A stretch of 64,000 nucleotides of DNA from Blasia pusilla (lineage: Eukaryota > Marchantiophyta > Marchantiopsida > Blasiales), in the NCBI GenBank assembly GCA_050084515.1, contig CM114271.1:18786001-18850000 (forward strand), in the 5' to 3' direction. The notes under the pieces are model-generated. The model was not told where the DNA came from, searched no databases, and was given only the letters and a program-made list of their open reading frames with translations. Position numbers and translations under genes: made by a program. Every line of letters begins with the position of its first letter. Positions within the stretch are counted from its first letter, which is position 1. Below are positions 22,337-32,422 of the stretch, piece by piece.

Positions 22337-23584
22337 TAGCATGCCCATAAGGAGTTGGGTCAATTTGGGATGAAGCGGACGTACAGCTTGCTCTAGATTC
22401 AGTATTGGTGGCGAGGCATGCAGACTGACGTTCAGTAGTTTGTTGCCAGGTGCATAGTGTGTGATCAGATCCGAGCATCGTTCAATGCTCCGACTCCACA
22501 GTTGCATCCATTACCGATCATGGACTTAGGATATAGATGGAGTTTGGATTTTGCACGACCTTTGCCTTTGACGGAGCGTCACAGTCGTTATGTGTTGGTG
22601 ATGGTCGAGCACTTCTCGAAGTGGATCGAGTTGGTTGCATTGCCTGACAAAGCGAGTGAGGGAGTAGCTTATGCCTTCCTTGACAGAGTGTTGAGTCATT
22701 ATGGTGCACCGGCTGAGGTTTTGATAGACCAGGGTACCGAGTTTCGCGGTGAGTTCCAGGCCTTGTGTGATCAGGCGCTCATCGACCACTGCACGACCTC
22801 GCGAGATCATCCCGAGGCGGATGGATTAGCAGACAGAGTTGTGCAGACGGTGAAGAGGGGTTTATGCAAGTATGGCTTGCAGAGAGGTCACCTAAGAGAT
22901 TGGGACCTCCAGTTGGCCTGGTTGGCGATGGGATACAGATTCAACGAGCATGCATCCTTAGTGTCTTTTTCACCGTACTTGCTACTTTATGGCCGAGAGC
23001 CAGATTTACCTACGGCCATTCGTCGAGATGCTGGTGAGGTCCTGGACCTTGATGACCTAGATGTATGGATACGAGCATGTTCTCAAAGGGCTGAGTTATT
23101 TCAGAGAGTGATGCCCATGGCATTCGAGAACTTGGTGATTGCGCAGCATCGGGATACATTGAGGTATGCGACTATTCGGGGTGGTGATTATCGACCAACT
23201 ATCCGGAGGTTTCACCAGCGAGATTATGTCTACTTGCAGCAGACAGCACCGATGACGTTGGATGTGACTGCATGGCGCACTATCCCGAGAGTGCGTGACG
23301 CTTTGCCATCCGGTGTTTTCTTGTTGGAGGGACCCGATGGTATGGTATGGAAGGACCATGTGCGTAATTGTGCACCATGTCACCTTCCTAACATTGATGG
23401 TATAGTAGATCCAAGCTCAGTAGTAGTTCTTGCAGGCTTGCGTTGTATGTTGTGTGGTTCTACTCGTGGTGCGGCCAGGATGCTAGTCTGTGATGGATGT
23501 TCGAGAGTTTGGCATATGGCATGTTTGACGCCACCTCCCACTAGGGTTCCTTGGGGACGATGGATGTGTCCCAGATGTACATAG
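22337..23584 (+). CDS. Element B integrase with C-terminal PHD finger (375-codon open frame from 22457)
   Basis: The N-terminal HHCC zinc region (HAHKELGQFG, then CIVCDQ) contains TAGs at 22337, 22394 and 22436. From 22457 to 23584 the frame is fully open. The DDE core is complete: Asp in WSLDFARP, Asp in LIDQGTEFRGEF, Glu in HPEADGLADRVVQTVK. A typical gypsy C-terminal region follows (MVWKDHVRNCAPCHL). The last 48 residues form a PHD finger with full C4HC3 spacing: CMLC, CDGC, WHMAC and WMCPRC. Retroelement integrases usually end here or carry a chromodomain, which binds methyl-lysine histones. A PHD finger could play the same chromatin-reading role (inference). Confidence 0.88.
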
Positions 23585-23771
23585 AGGAGATACTAGGTAG
23601 GTTTCAATTCTGACTCTTTCTGTGACATGGATGATAGGAAGGCGACTAACGATGGGGCCACATGAGCACCCGACCTTTCTGCTCTTAGCGTCCTAGAGAT
23701 GTATATCATGGTAGGTAGGGATAGATGGCTATCTGAAGTTAGAGGGACCTAACCACCAGCTAGGGGGGTGA
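23585..23771 (+). other. Element B 3' untranslated stretch with polypurine tract
   Basis: This non-coding stretch ends in agctagggggg (23758-23768) followed by TG. The same tract precedes B1 in element C. Such G-rich tracts prime plus-strand synthesis in LTR retroelements and normally abut the 3' LTR. Here the tract abuts B1, not A2. Confidence 0.65.
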
Positions 23772-23900
23772 TTGGAGATATTTTGGTACTTCTTGTCTCG
23801 TTGTTTGGATGCCATGAGTTAGCATGGGATCGTGCGTGTTTGTGTTTGTGTACGTTGACATCGATGTATGTTGTGTAGCGATGTGTATGTGCACGATAGT
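23772..23900 (+). repeat. Element B repeat B1
   Basis: This 129-bp segment, beginning ttggagatattttggtactt, recurs almost unchanged at 24411-24539 (B2). It lies between the polypurine tract and A2. Confidence 0.9.
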
Positions 23901-24410
23901 AGTCACGTCTTTTAGGATAGATCAGTGAAATCCAGTAGAGCGCCTTCGTGAGTAGTGGAGGACAGGCTTAGTAGGTCGAGGATGACATGCTGAGGCCCCG
24001 AGAAACCTGAGAGAGCAAGTTTCCCCTTCGTTTCCGCTCATTTGGAGCCATATTGAGGAACTTACTATTTTGGGTAAGTACCATTTTGAGTATATGATCA
24101 ACTTTATTTTTTTGGTAAGTGACTCTTGAGGACATCAGGAAAAGAGCCAAGGAGGTGACTTGGGAGAATAGGGAACCATGGAGAGAGCTTTGGAGAGGAG
24201 AGGGGTATACCTCAAGGAGAGAGAGCTTGAGAGCTCATTCTATCTTTGTTCAACCTCTTGGTATGAGGCGGCGGAGCTATGGTCCCTTGCCTTGTGAGTA
24301 TAACCCAAGCCTCTCATTAGGAGAGTGGGTTTGGTTTGACATGAGAGAGAGTGCACACCTTTGAGAGCTATGGTGTGAGATGGTGTAGAGAGAGATTGGA
24401 TCTTACTTTA
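23901..24410 (+). repeat. Element B 3' terminal repeat A2
   Basis: A2 aligns with A1 (14851-15364) from agtcacgtcttttaggatag to ggatcttacttta. Scattered substitutions indicate an old insertion. It is flanked on both sides by the B sequence. Confidence 0.88.
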
Positions 24411-24539
24411 TTGGAGATATTTTGGTACTTCTTGTCTTGTTGTTTGGATGCCATGAGTTAGCATGGGATCGTGCGTGTTTGTGTGTGTGTGTTCGGTGAC
24501 AACGATGTATGTTGTGTGGCGATGTGTATGCGCATGACA
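24411..24539 (+). repeat. Element B repeat B2 (right terminus)
   Basis: B2 is a second copy of B1 and ends gcgcatgaca. The GACA terminus mirrors the TGTC start inferred for A1. It is followed by ccat and then by element C's integrase sequence on the other strand. Confidence 0.88.
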
Positions 24540-25549
24540 CCATAATCAACAAAGGATGTAACTTCGGAGTGGGAGCATTGAAGGATGCTCATACTTTGTC
24601 ACATACCATATATCTGGCCACAAACCGTTGTATCCCACTATGCATGCCGCGCCATCGATACTGAATTTGGAGTAAGTTGTAAGTAAGCTTTACTCCAAAA
24701 TGCCCCAACTCCTCATGGCATGTCACACTACACGTGCTTGATGGGAACGATGAGGTACCACTCGTATCCTACCATCTCCCCATACCCACAAAATGTGAGT
24801 CCTCTCCCACCTGAACCTTCTGGCTCTCTATAGGATCCGGTCCCGCTCCCTAGCACTCACTGTGCTCGCTATGACGCCAGTGCTCAAGAACTCCACAACC
24901 TCTATGTCGTCATGGATATCATGACCACTTGTCGCCTCCTCACTGACCTCTGGATCCAAAGACTCATCATCCAACCCCACCATTGGAGTCATCACCTGCG
25001 GTTGACCTACCATAGTCAACCAACAAAGATAGGCAGATGCATGCCAATCGGGCACCATCTCCTCATCACTCTCTCCGTGCCATCGAGCTCCTATGTCGTC
25101 TCTCTGACTCGGACATGGGTTACGACTCAACCCATCCGCATCATGATTCAGCCGACATGGCCTGTGAACCACCTCAAACTCATACTCATGTAGTAATAGA
25201 TCCCACCAGGCAAGCTTTTCCGTAAGCTTGTCGGACTCCATCAGCCACCTCAATGGCTGATGATAAGTGTGAAAGGGTTGCCAAATAAATAGCATGTGAA
25301 ATGTGCCACAGACCACACAGCAGCCAAGCACTCTCTCTTGTAGGAGCTGTACTTTGCCTCTGCAATGTTGTTTGATCGGCTCGCTTAAGCCACAACAAAC
25401 TCCTTCTCCTCGTCATCCCTCTGAGTAAGCACTGGTCCTAGACCTAATATGCTCCAATCTGTATGTAACCAGAATGGGGGACTCCTAATCGGTCTCTGTA
25501 AAATGGGTGAGGATGTCAACCTATCCTTGAGCTCTTGAAAAGCCCGCTC
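24540..25549 (-). pseudogene. Element C RNase H and integrase zinc region
   Basis: On the minus strand the RNase H domain reads LHTDWSILGLGPVLTQRDDEE, YSSYKRECLAAVW and HQPLRWLMESDKLTEKLAWW. A linker follows (DGLSRNPCPSQRDDIGARW), then the integrase HHCC region (HEELGHFGVKLTYNLLQIQY, then YMVCDK) ending at the junction with element B. An in-frame TAA (VVA*ASR) and several frameshifts break it. The integrase core continues at 14850. Confidence 0.8.
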
Positions 25550-26460
25550 CTAATCATCTCCCCACAACCAAACCTGATCAAATCTTGTCAACAAGGTCAA
25601 AGACTTCGCGATCGCACTAAAACCCTTGACATACCATCGATAGAAGTTCTCCAGTCCAAGAAATGCTCTGACTTGACTCACATGTGTAGGACGTGGAATT
25701 TGCGCAATTGCCTCCATCTTTGACTGCTGAACACCTAACCCACTGTGGCATATGGTGTGTCCCAAGTACTCAATCTGCTCTTGAAAGAATCTGCACTTGC
25801 CTAGATGTAACTTCAATCTATATAACTGCAATCGCCAAAACACCTCCCCTAGGTGTTTTTCATGATCCTCAACCGTGAAACTGAAGATGAGAATATCATC
25901 TATGTAACATCGTACAAAATCCAAGCTAGCCAAAATCCTATCCATCACTCTGTGAAACTGTGCAGGTGCGTTCTTCAACCCAAATGGTAAGAACCGGCAC
26001 TTATACAAGCAATCTCTCCTGAACGGATCTATCCCCCAGAATGTTGTCTTCTCCCTATCTTCCAACCTGATAGGAAGCTGTTGATAGCCAACACGGAGAT
26101 CTAAAGTACTCAAGATCTTTGCATGCCCCACCACATCAAAGATCTCCTCAGGAGTAGGCATGGCGTACCGATCTGACCTCGTATGTCGGTTGATAGGACG
26201 GTAATCTCCACACATCCGCCTATCCGTCCAATTGCCATACATATCCTTCTTCGCCGGCATGATTGTGGCAAATGCATACTCCCCATGTGATAACTCCACA
26301 AGTCATGACTCCTGCTTTGAATCAAGGCTCCCTCCATATGAGAATACCTTTAGGGTCGACAAAAGATTGGCATATCACTAGCTAACTCAATCCGTATCGC
26401 GAGACCCTTCAACATACCCAAGTCTCTCATACTGAAGGCAAAAAAACTAACATGCCTTCT
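25550..26460 (-). pseudogene. Element C reverse transcriptase, catalytic region open
   Basis: The frame 26299-25550 is open for 249 codons and holds the full RT palm: HGEYAFATIMPAKKD, RMCGDYRPINRHTRSDRYAMP, STLDLRVGYQQLP (first Asp), RFLPFGLKNAPAQFHRVMD, CYIDDILIFS (catalytic Asp pair), KCRFFQEQIEYLGH and VRAFLGLENFYR. The N-terminal part (SMRDLGMLKGLAIRIELASD) lies at 26300-26460 with stops. It is the best-preserved RT core of the methyltransferase family here, along with element D's. Confidence 0.88.
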
Positions 26461-26859
26461 CAGAAACCTATGAACTCATCATCGCTCTCCACCTATCAAC
26501 TTGAGACCTATCACAGGCTCCCAAGTCTCCATTGTGACCTCACTCGGAGAGGATGCAACCTCCGACTTTGGTTGCTATGTAGCAATCCTAGCCACCTCCG
26601 CAATAGCCACTCCACTCTGACCTCCTACACCATGCTCCACATCCAAAAATGAACATGTGCTGCTCTCGCCTCCTTTGGACTCTCTGCTCAAACAACGTCC
26701 TAGTAAGTCCATGGGTGCCTATCTCTCCTCATCCTACCCCCAGCCAATGCCTGTACAGACCCTGTAGGCAACGCTCCAACTCGTGGACGTGACGGTGTCG
26801 TGTCGAGAGTCTTTCTTTGAGCAAGGGCGGGCCTTCTAGCTGCGGTAGATGCGGTCGAT

Positions 26860-28068
26860 GCAAGGTGAACTCTCTAATAAGTTCTCATTTTTCAATACAA
26901 AATTATGATGTATACTCTCCATTCTCTCACGAAAGGTATCACAAATGGAAGTGCCGAGGCGATCACTTCTTCGTAACATCGGACCCCAAAATTCCTAACT
27001 ATAAAATCCCTATAAACTATTTTACGCTTGTACACGAGGAAGATAGCACAACTAGTGTTAAACCCTACTTGAGCAGGCCTATTGACATCCATGGATCGCT
27101 ATATAAGGACATACAAAGTACAATCCCATGTCCTTCCATATGTGACAATAGGAAGAATCACCGAAGTTGGAGATTGCATGACCTGGTTCATGAACTCCTC
27201 CCCAAAGTGATAAACTAAATAGCGAGTGAACCAGTGCCTATCTACAAAGAGTACCTTGACATGGTAAGGATTGAGGAAAGGAAAGTCGGGCACAGCTCGT
27301 GCTCCACCCCTATCCATGCTTGACACACATTCTCTACTCTCCTCAAGAATAGGTTTTGGCGGAGTTATTCTCCCAAGAGGGGTAATCCACTCTCATTGGG
27401 GAAGTAACAAGCCAAAACATCCACTATTTTAGTATGACTAAACTCCTCTACGGTGACAAACCTCTCATCCCCACACACACACACCACACTCTAGAAATCT
27501 CTCGAAGAATAGACCATGGTCAAGTTACTCTCCCAAGAGGGGTGATCCACTCTCATTGGAAGAGCAAGCAATCCCAAAGCCATACACTCAAGAGAGACAC
27601 GAGAGACTCAAGATGTGGAATAGAAGGTGATGAACCCTTGAAGGTCCCTCCTCTTTATATACTCACAAGGGATCCACAAGAGTACGAAATAGAGCTTATC
27701 TTATCTTGTGCCACATGGCTTCCTCTCAAGGCTTAGCCAATCACATTTTGACACAAGTAGATTTCCTCTCATCTCTTCCAAAATATCCTCTTTTACCCAC
27801 ATGATATTTTCCAAATTACCCCAACTAACCTAGCCACCAACCAAGACTACTTTTGCTTTTCATTAAAGCAACTATTTTACTTTTATAAAGTCATCTTTTA
27901 TTTATTACCTCCTTTTCCTAAAGTTGGGCCCGCATAAAAGAGCCACCATAAAGAGGTTTAAACATAAGAATCTCCTTTTTCTAAGCCAATTTACTTAATA
28001 CTAATGAAACTCTATCTAACACTTAATGACGAAGGAGTTTACACACTGGTTGATTTTACTATACGACA
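26860..28068 (-). mobile_element. Solo-LTR-like insertion inside element C
   Basis: Between the RT N-terminal linker and the methyltransferase end, element C is interrupted by about 1.2 kb unrelated to it. On the minus strand it begins TGTCGTATAG at 28068. It carries a strong TATATAAAG box near 27655 and contains no pol gene, which fits a solo LTR. It holds an internal repeat (ctctcccaagaggggt near 27528 and a similar tattctcccaagaggggta near 27366). The other boundary, near 26860, and a target duplication are not resolved. Confidence 0.5.
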
Positions 28069-28084
28069 ATGGCATGGATGATAC

Positions 28085-29072
28085 TCGCATCCGTCTGTGC
28101 TCAGCTATACCTAGGCCGACTATCCATTTGAGATAGTTAAGGTCCATCGCCTGCCCCAACACCTATCTCCGAGATGCCTCAGTCCTATCTGGCACCGCTA
28201 TAGTACCCGTAGCGAACCCCATGGCATGCTTGCGCTCATCTGCTGTAGGCTCCTCCAATGCTCAGGTCACTTCTTCCCAAATCATGCTTGGCCCTCCCCG
28301 AAAAAAAGGCATGGGATGTTGGGAAGCTCACCAAAGTAGATAAGGTTGCCCTCAACTCCCCCACCCTATTCGCCATTGCCAACGGTGGTCTATCATCCCG
28401 CGTCACCACCTGAGATCGACAACTAGAGCCCAAAATAACATCCAGTGTGAGATGTGGTGCTCTCTGGACTCCATCGTATGCTCCACTCAGTACTTTTGAT
28501 GGTATCAGGTTTGTCCACCACAATCGTGGACGATAGGCGCGTGATCCAACTCTCGCTGCTTCTAACGACACAATAGGTCCCAACTAGGACCTCACCTGAT
28601 GCACACTCATCATCACACGTGCACGAGTGTCTCCCAACAATGGCACGTTCTCCAAAATGTACGGCGAAGAACATGTCTGACTCTCGTGCAAGTGTCGTAC
28701 TACTCGTAGCATCTCCCAAAACATCCCTGACCTCGGATCATGCAATCCAAACCCTTGTCCAGTTGATGAATGACCCTGACATGGCCATCTAGCAATCACC
28801 AAATGAATGGTGGCAACTCTATTCAGATCCTGTGCCCCCACCAAAGAGATGTTGGCGGGTAGTGTATGCTGATATCCCCGTACTGTAGATATCGGCAACA
28901 ACTCATGATACCTCTGGATCAATCTCGTCATGTGATGTAATGATACTTGCCGCGTGGTCTCATCTCTCTCCACATAAAGATACTCATGCACCCGTATGCC
29001 TGCCTGTAATACCGTAGCCAATCTAGTGCTAATCCCTCCGAAGAATTCTAACACCCTAACACCCTCCTCTCA
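28085..29072 (-). pseudogene. Element C cytosine-5 DNA methyltransferase domain with intact PCQ motif
   Basis: On the minus strand: motif I, VLEFFGGISTRLATVL; then VHEYLYVERDETTRQVS; motif IV, HLVIARWPCQGHSSTGQG with the catalytic Pro-Cys-Gln intact; motif VI, PYILENVPLLGDTRARV; motif VIII, GSRAYRPRLWWTNLIP; motif IX/X, KHAMGFATGT and VLGQAMDLNYLKWI near 28090-28200. Breaks: TAG-type stops at the HQVRS-to-MGPI junction and before VLGQ, and a frameshift near 28320. The 157-codon open stretch 29054-28584 covers motifs I to VI without a stop. Same polyprotein position as in B and D. Confidence 0.87.
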
Positions 29073-29966
29073 ACACTGCCACACAACGGGTGTGGTATCC
29101 ACTGGGATCAACGTCTCCATTCCAGGAGCCTGATCGCTAGGTGACTCTCGGTGCTCTGGGATAAAGGCATGACTCCACGCCTGCCTCACGAGGTCTTCGG
29201 CACTCCTCTGTAGCTCTCGAGTCGTATCCCAAAATGGTGAAGAGGTCTCGCCAACATGGGAAGAGACACCCGCCATGGCCTGTCTCTCCGTGGGACTATC
29301 CGCTATTGGGACATCCTCCGCATGTGTGTTCCCCTCCTACAACTCTCCTTGCTAGCTAACACTACCTGTGAAAGCTGCCAACGTGGTCACAAACTCGTCT
29401 TGTGCTCGACCACCTCGTCCCGCAAACTGCACAAGTAATTGACTCATCCGCCCGTCACTTGACCGCCACCCTGGCCAATAAGCAACGGTCTCCTCCCATA
29501 AGTCAAAGATGAATCCTAGGGCATATAACATTGTACTCCCCACCAACACAACGTACGACTCAACTGGTGTCGTAATCGCACATGTGCGTACCACAACACT
29601 ATCTGTCGCATGCTCTAGCTGGACTCTGATAATTATCTCTTGTCGAGTCATATACTGCGTGGGTGACACGCCCCAAATCAAGGTTTGTATCTGGAAGGGA
29701 CAAGGCTCAATGTCGGCCTTCCGTAACCCCAACGCTAAACACGCTGCCTTCCCTAACATTAAGGGTTGCGCTCTTGAATAAAGTAGGATGCGTTGCGGGT
29801 GGTATACTGTCCCCGTTGGACTAACCAAGTAAAATACTCTAGCTCGGTTATCCAATAACACTACGCCAGGTGGCATCACTGCTCGCTCTATGGTTGAGCG
29901 ATCTGTCATATTAACCAACTTCGCCACCGCCGCATACCATGACTCTATGGGAGACGTCCCGATCAC
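29073..29966 (-). pseudogene. Element C protease region, catalytic Asp lost
   Basis: Homologous to the protease blocks of B and D. The catalytic site reads LLYSRAQPLMLGKA where B and D read LLDSGAQPLMLG, so the Asp and the Gly of DSG are both changed. The downstream hydrophobic motif is YVVLVGSTMLYALGF. A stop and frame change separate it from the methyltransferase. The conserved pre-methyltransferase tag DTTPVVWQC is present. Confidence 0.75.
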
Positions 29967-30791
29967 CTACTCCGAGGGCAAGTCCACCACCTCCTCAAAT
30001 GCCTTTGAACAAGAGGCAGTCACCTCTCCACGCTCATACAACGTGGCGGCCAGCCGGAACACCTCAACTGGTCCAACTCCCAACGTCGCCAACTTTATGG
30101 CGGAAAATAGCAGAGTCTGGCTCACTCTAACGGCTACATCCAACACTATGGTCGACATTGACTCCACTCGAGCCAGCATAGGAGTTGTCACTCCAACTCC
30201 TCATGACATTGACGCATCTATCTGACCTGTAGGCACCGCTGGTCGTCGAGGCACCATCGATGGTGTGTGTAGTGCCTCCGACAATGTGAATGATTGTGGA
30301 ACCCTGGCTTGCCGCCCATTAGACTCCTTTGGTGGGTCAATCTCAACTTCACCTCTGAATGGCTCAAGTGCCTTTCGCAGCATCCCAAGTCACCACTACA
30401 GCAGCCTCAACCTGAGCGACACTACACATATACCCCATACTAGCAAGATCCACACCCGGGTAAGAGGTAGAAGCTGGAGCTCGGTAAGAGATGGAAGTTG
30501 GAGCCACACTAGATGCTCGCGGCTCCGTGCCTTCCCAAAGCTGCATCATCGTCATGGCAACAATCCTCTGCTCCAACTGATCGATGTGTGAAAGAAGTGT
30601 CGGCTCCAGTGCTCCTGCTCCAACTCCTCTGGTGGTGGTCCTCTTCTGTCACGTCCATGAACAACTCCCCAACCTCCTCTAGGACGACCGTCCCTAGGCC
30701 CTCAGCCTACCTCTCGACGTGCCTCTCAACAAAGGTCAAAACATCTATCCCTAGTGTGACCATATCTGTGGCAATAGTCATACTGGTACTG
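29967..30791 (-). pseudogene. Element C gag C-terminal part, cut by element D
   Basis: The segment retains the second zinc knuckle (YCHRYGHTRDRCFDL, first Cys lost), a Gly/Arg-rich stretch with stops, and the linker block QARVPQSFTLSEALHTPS shared with B and D. It ends abruptly at 30791, where element D begins. The upstream half of gag and the 5' repeat are not found on the other side of D. Confidence 0.7.
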
Positions 30792-31150
30792 TGTCATGAC
30801 CATACGGATTATGTCGTAGAGTATAGTGTGCTTGTAGAGGCCATACCTTATGAGGGCCATAGTGTCAAGGTAGAGATGCCGTTTCATACGTAGGATTGGG
30901 GGTTACTCAGTTGAGGGTGACTTTTCCAATAGGGCCCGCTCTTAGGTTGGAGGATATAGTGTGGAGTGCACTCAAAGAATAATTAGTCCTTTGAGTTGAG
31001 CTTGTTGCGTTGGGAGTTAGCCTTGGTAGTGAGTAGAGCTCTTGGCTATGGTGGTTCCGTAAGCTTTGACCTAGATTCTCCCATCGTGGAGTGGGTTTGG
31101 CTTGATTTGATGTGATTCTATATGTGTTTTATGACACTAGGTCTTTCACG
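30792..31150 (+). repeat. Element D 5' terminal repeat (A1-like), right edge approximate
   Basis: The TGTCATGAC start matches the A1/A2 start of B and C. Recognisable shared blocks are gtagag...atgagg near the start and gagtgggtttggcttgat near 31089, which B has as gagtgggtttggtttgac. No copy of the B segment (tgttgtgtagcgatgtgtat) was seen after it, as in element B's 5' end. Confidence 0.6.
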
Positions 31151-32422
31151 GATTTCACTCAAAGAACTAGAGTAGATCGATGGTAGCTTCGATTATGGAT
31201 TAGTAGGTTATGATTGATTGTGTACTCAGCCGTGGATGTTCATGAATTTTGGCCTATGTTGGAGGTGGGAATCTGGTGTGTGGTTGGTTGGGAAAGAAGC
31301 GCCTTGCTGAGAGCTTTCCAACGCGCTTTAGATCGCCGGATTTTGTCAATGGAGTTGGAAGTTATCAAGGATTGAAGATTCTGGTTTGTGTTCGACGGTT
31401 TTTTGATGTGGAGAGCTTGGAGTGCGGAAGCTCTGTTGAAGTTCATCTAGATTGGGTGAGAGGTTCCTGTTGCTACTTGTATTGTGATCTCATGTGAAGC
31501 TATGTGCTTGAGTGTGTGGAGCGTTTCCGATTTCTGCGTGCATGAATCTGGGCGGAAGCGCTGTTGGATTTACGATTCTGGAGGTGTATGGACAGCAAGT
31601 TTGTTTGATTTTTAGCTCGGAGTACAGAGCTCTGTTGTAGCAGATTTTTGTGGAGAGATAGCTATGGTGGTTAACTTCGAGGCTTCGAGGCAACTCGTGG
31701 TAGCTTGGGGCGAGTGGGCGTGAGAGGCGGAGCAAGGAGCAAGCAAGCAAGCTTACTTGCTTGGGCGTGAGGCAATTTTTGCAGGATTTGTGATTTGAGT
31801 GTTGCATAACTGGTCACCCATCTTTGAGCTATTCTGCCTGGAAGACGCTTAACTGCCGAGTTCTTAACTATGCCAGTGTACACACTGGTGTAGCTCATTT
31901 GGTGCTGATTGGAGATGTGTTTGGCGCTTTATGCATCTTAGTTTTTTGGTTGATGGACCTCTAACGCATAGTACGGTGTAGCCTCTCCATGCAGGTAATA
32001 TTTTCAGGTGCTACGTGTCAGACTAGCATGTCATCGACCCGCGGCGGAGTAGCTATTGCGTTAGAATTGTGTGGTGGGTTCTGTGGATTCAGGGGACGCC
32101 ACGTTTGGTGGATTTTGTAACCTTGATTTCCATTTGCGATTGGAGGGTTGTCGTTGGACTTCTTGTGTTTGGATCCCCTCCATCGTTGCTTCTTGCTTGC
32201 GCGCTCATTGTTAGGGTTGAAGCTGATTTCAAGAGTAGTGTTACTCCTGTGTGCTACCGGTAGTGAGGCTGGAGCGATGACCAGTAGACCGTGGGAGGCT
32301 TCTTGTGGTGATGACAGGTTAGGTTGCCTACATCCATAGCTAGTAGAGCTAGAACAGTATAGCGACATCGACGCCATTTGGTTACTTAGTGGTGGTAATT
32401 TGATGGTGGTGCGGCATCGGCG
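31151..32422 (+). other. Element D leader
   Basis: No recognisable domain is present in the 1.2 kb between the 5' repeat and gag. Short open frames here look incidental. Confidence 0.5.

Larger units (their letters stand above)
14851..24539 (+). mobile_element. Ty3/gypsy-like element B with methyltransferase and PHD-finger integrase (both ends present)
   Basis: The element is inserted into element C's integrase gene with a short target duplication: cccat (14846-14850) on the left and ccat (24540-24543) on the right. Its order is 5' repeat A1, leader, gag, protease, methyltransferase, RT, RNase H, integrase, PHD, polypurine tract, then B1-A2-B2. At 9.7 kb it is the only copy with both ends. 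The coding region is interrupted by many stops, mostly TAG, by frameshifts, and by loss of most of the RT palm. Confidence 0.87.
12983..30791 (-). mobile_element. Ty3/gypsy-like element C with methyltransferase, split by element B, 5'-truncated
   Basis: This minus-strand element is in two pieces: 24540-30791 (partial gag, protease, methyltransferase, RT, RNase H, integrase zinc region) and 12983-14850 (integrase core, PHD finger, 3' repeats). Removing 14851-24539 and one copy of CCAT joins the pieces in frame as LLIM-GLDYRWSLD, matching PIMDLGYRWSLD in element B, which proves one original element. Its 3' terminus is TG...CA-like (GACA on the element strand). The 5' end was removed when element D inserted at 30791/30792 and later material was deleted. 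A solo-LTR-like insertion lies at about 26860-28068. Confidence 0.85.

Noticed and set aside
17306-22438. TAG stops as programmed readthrough or a reassigned codon
   Set aside because: The stops occur at many positions, sister copies have sense codons there, frameshifts are also present, and the ESF1, trihelix and TPC1 genes use normal codons. Mutational decay is simpler.
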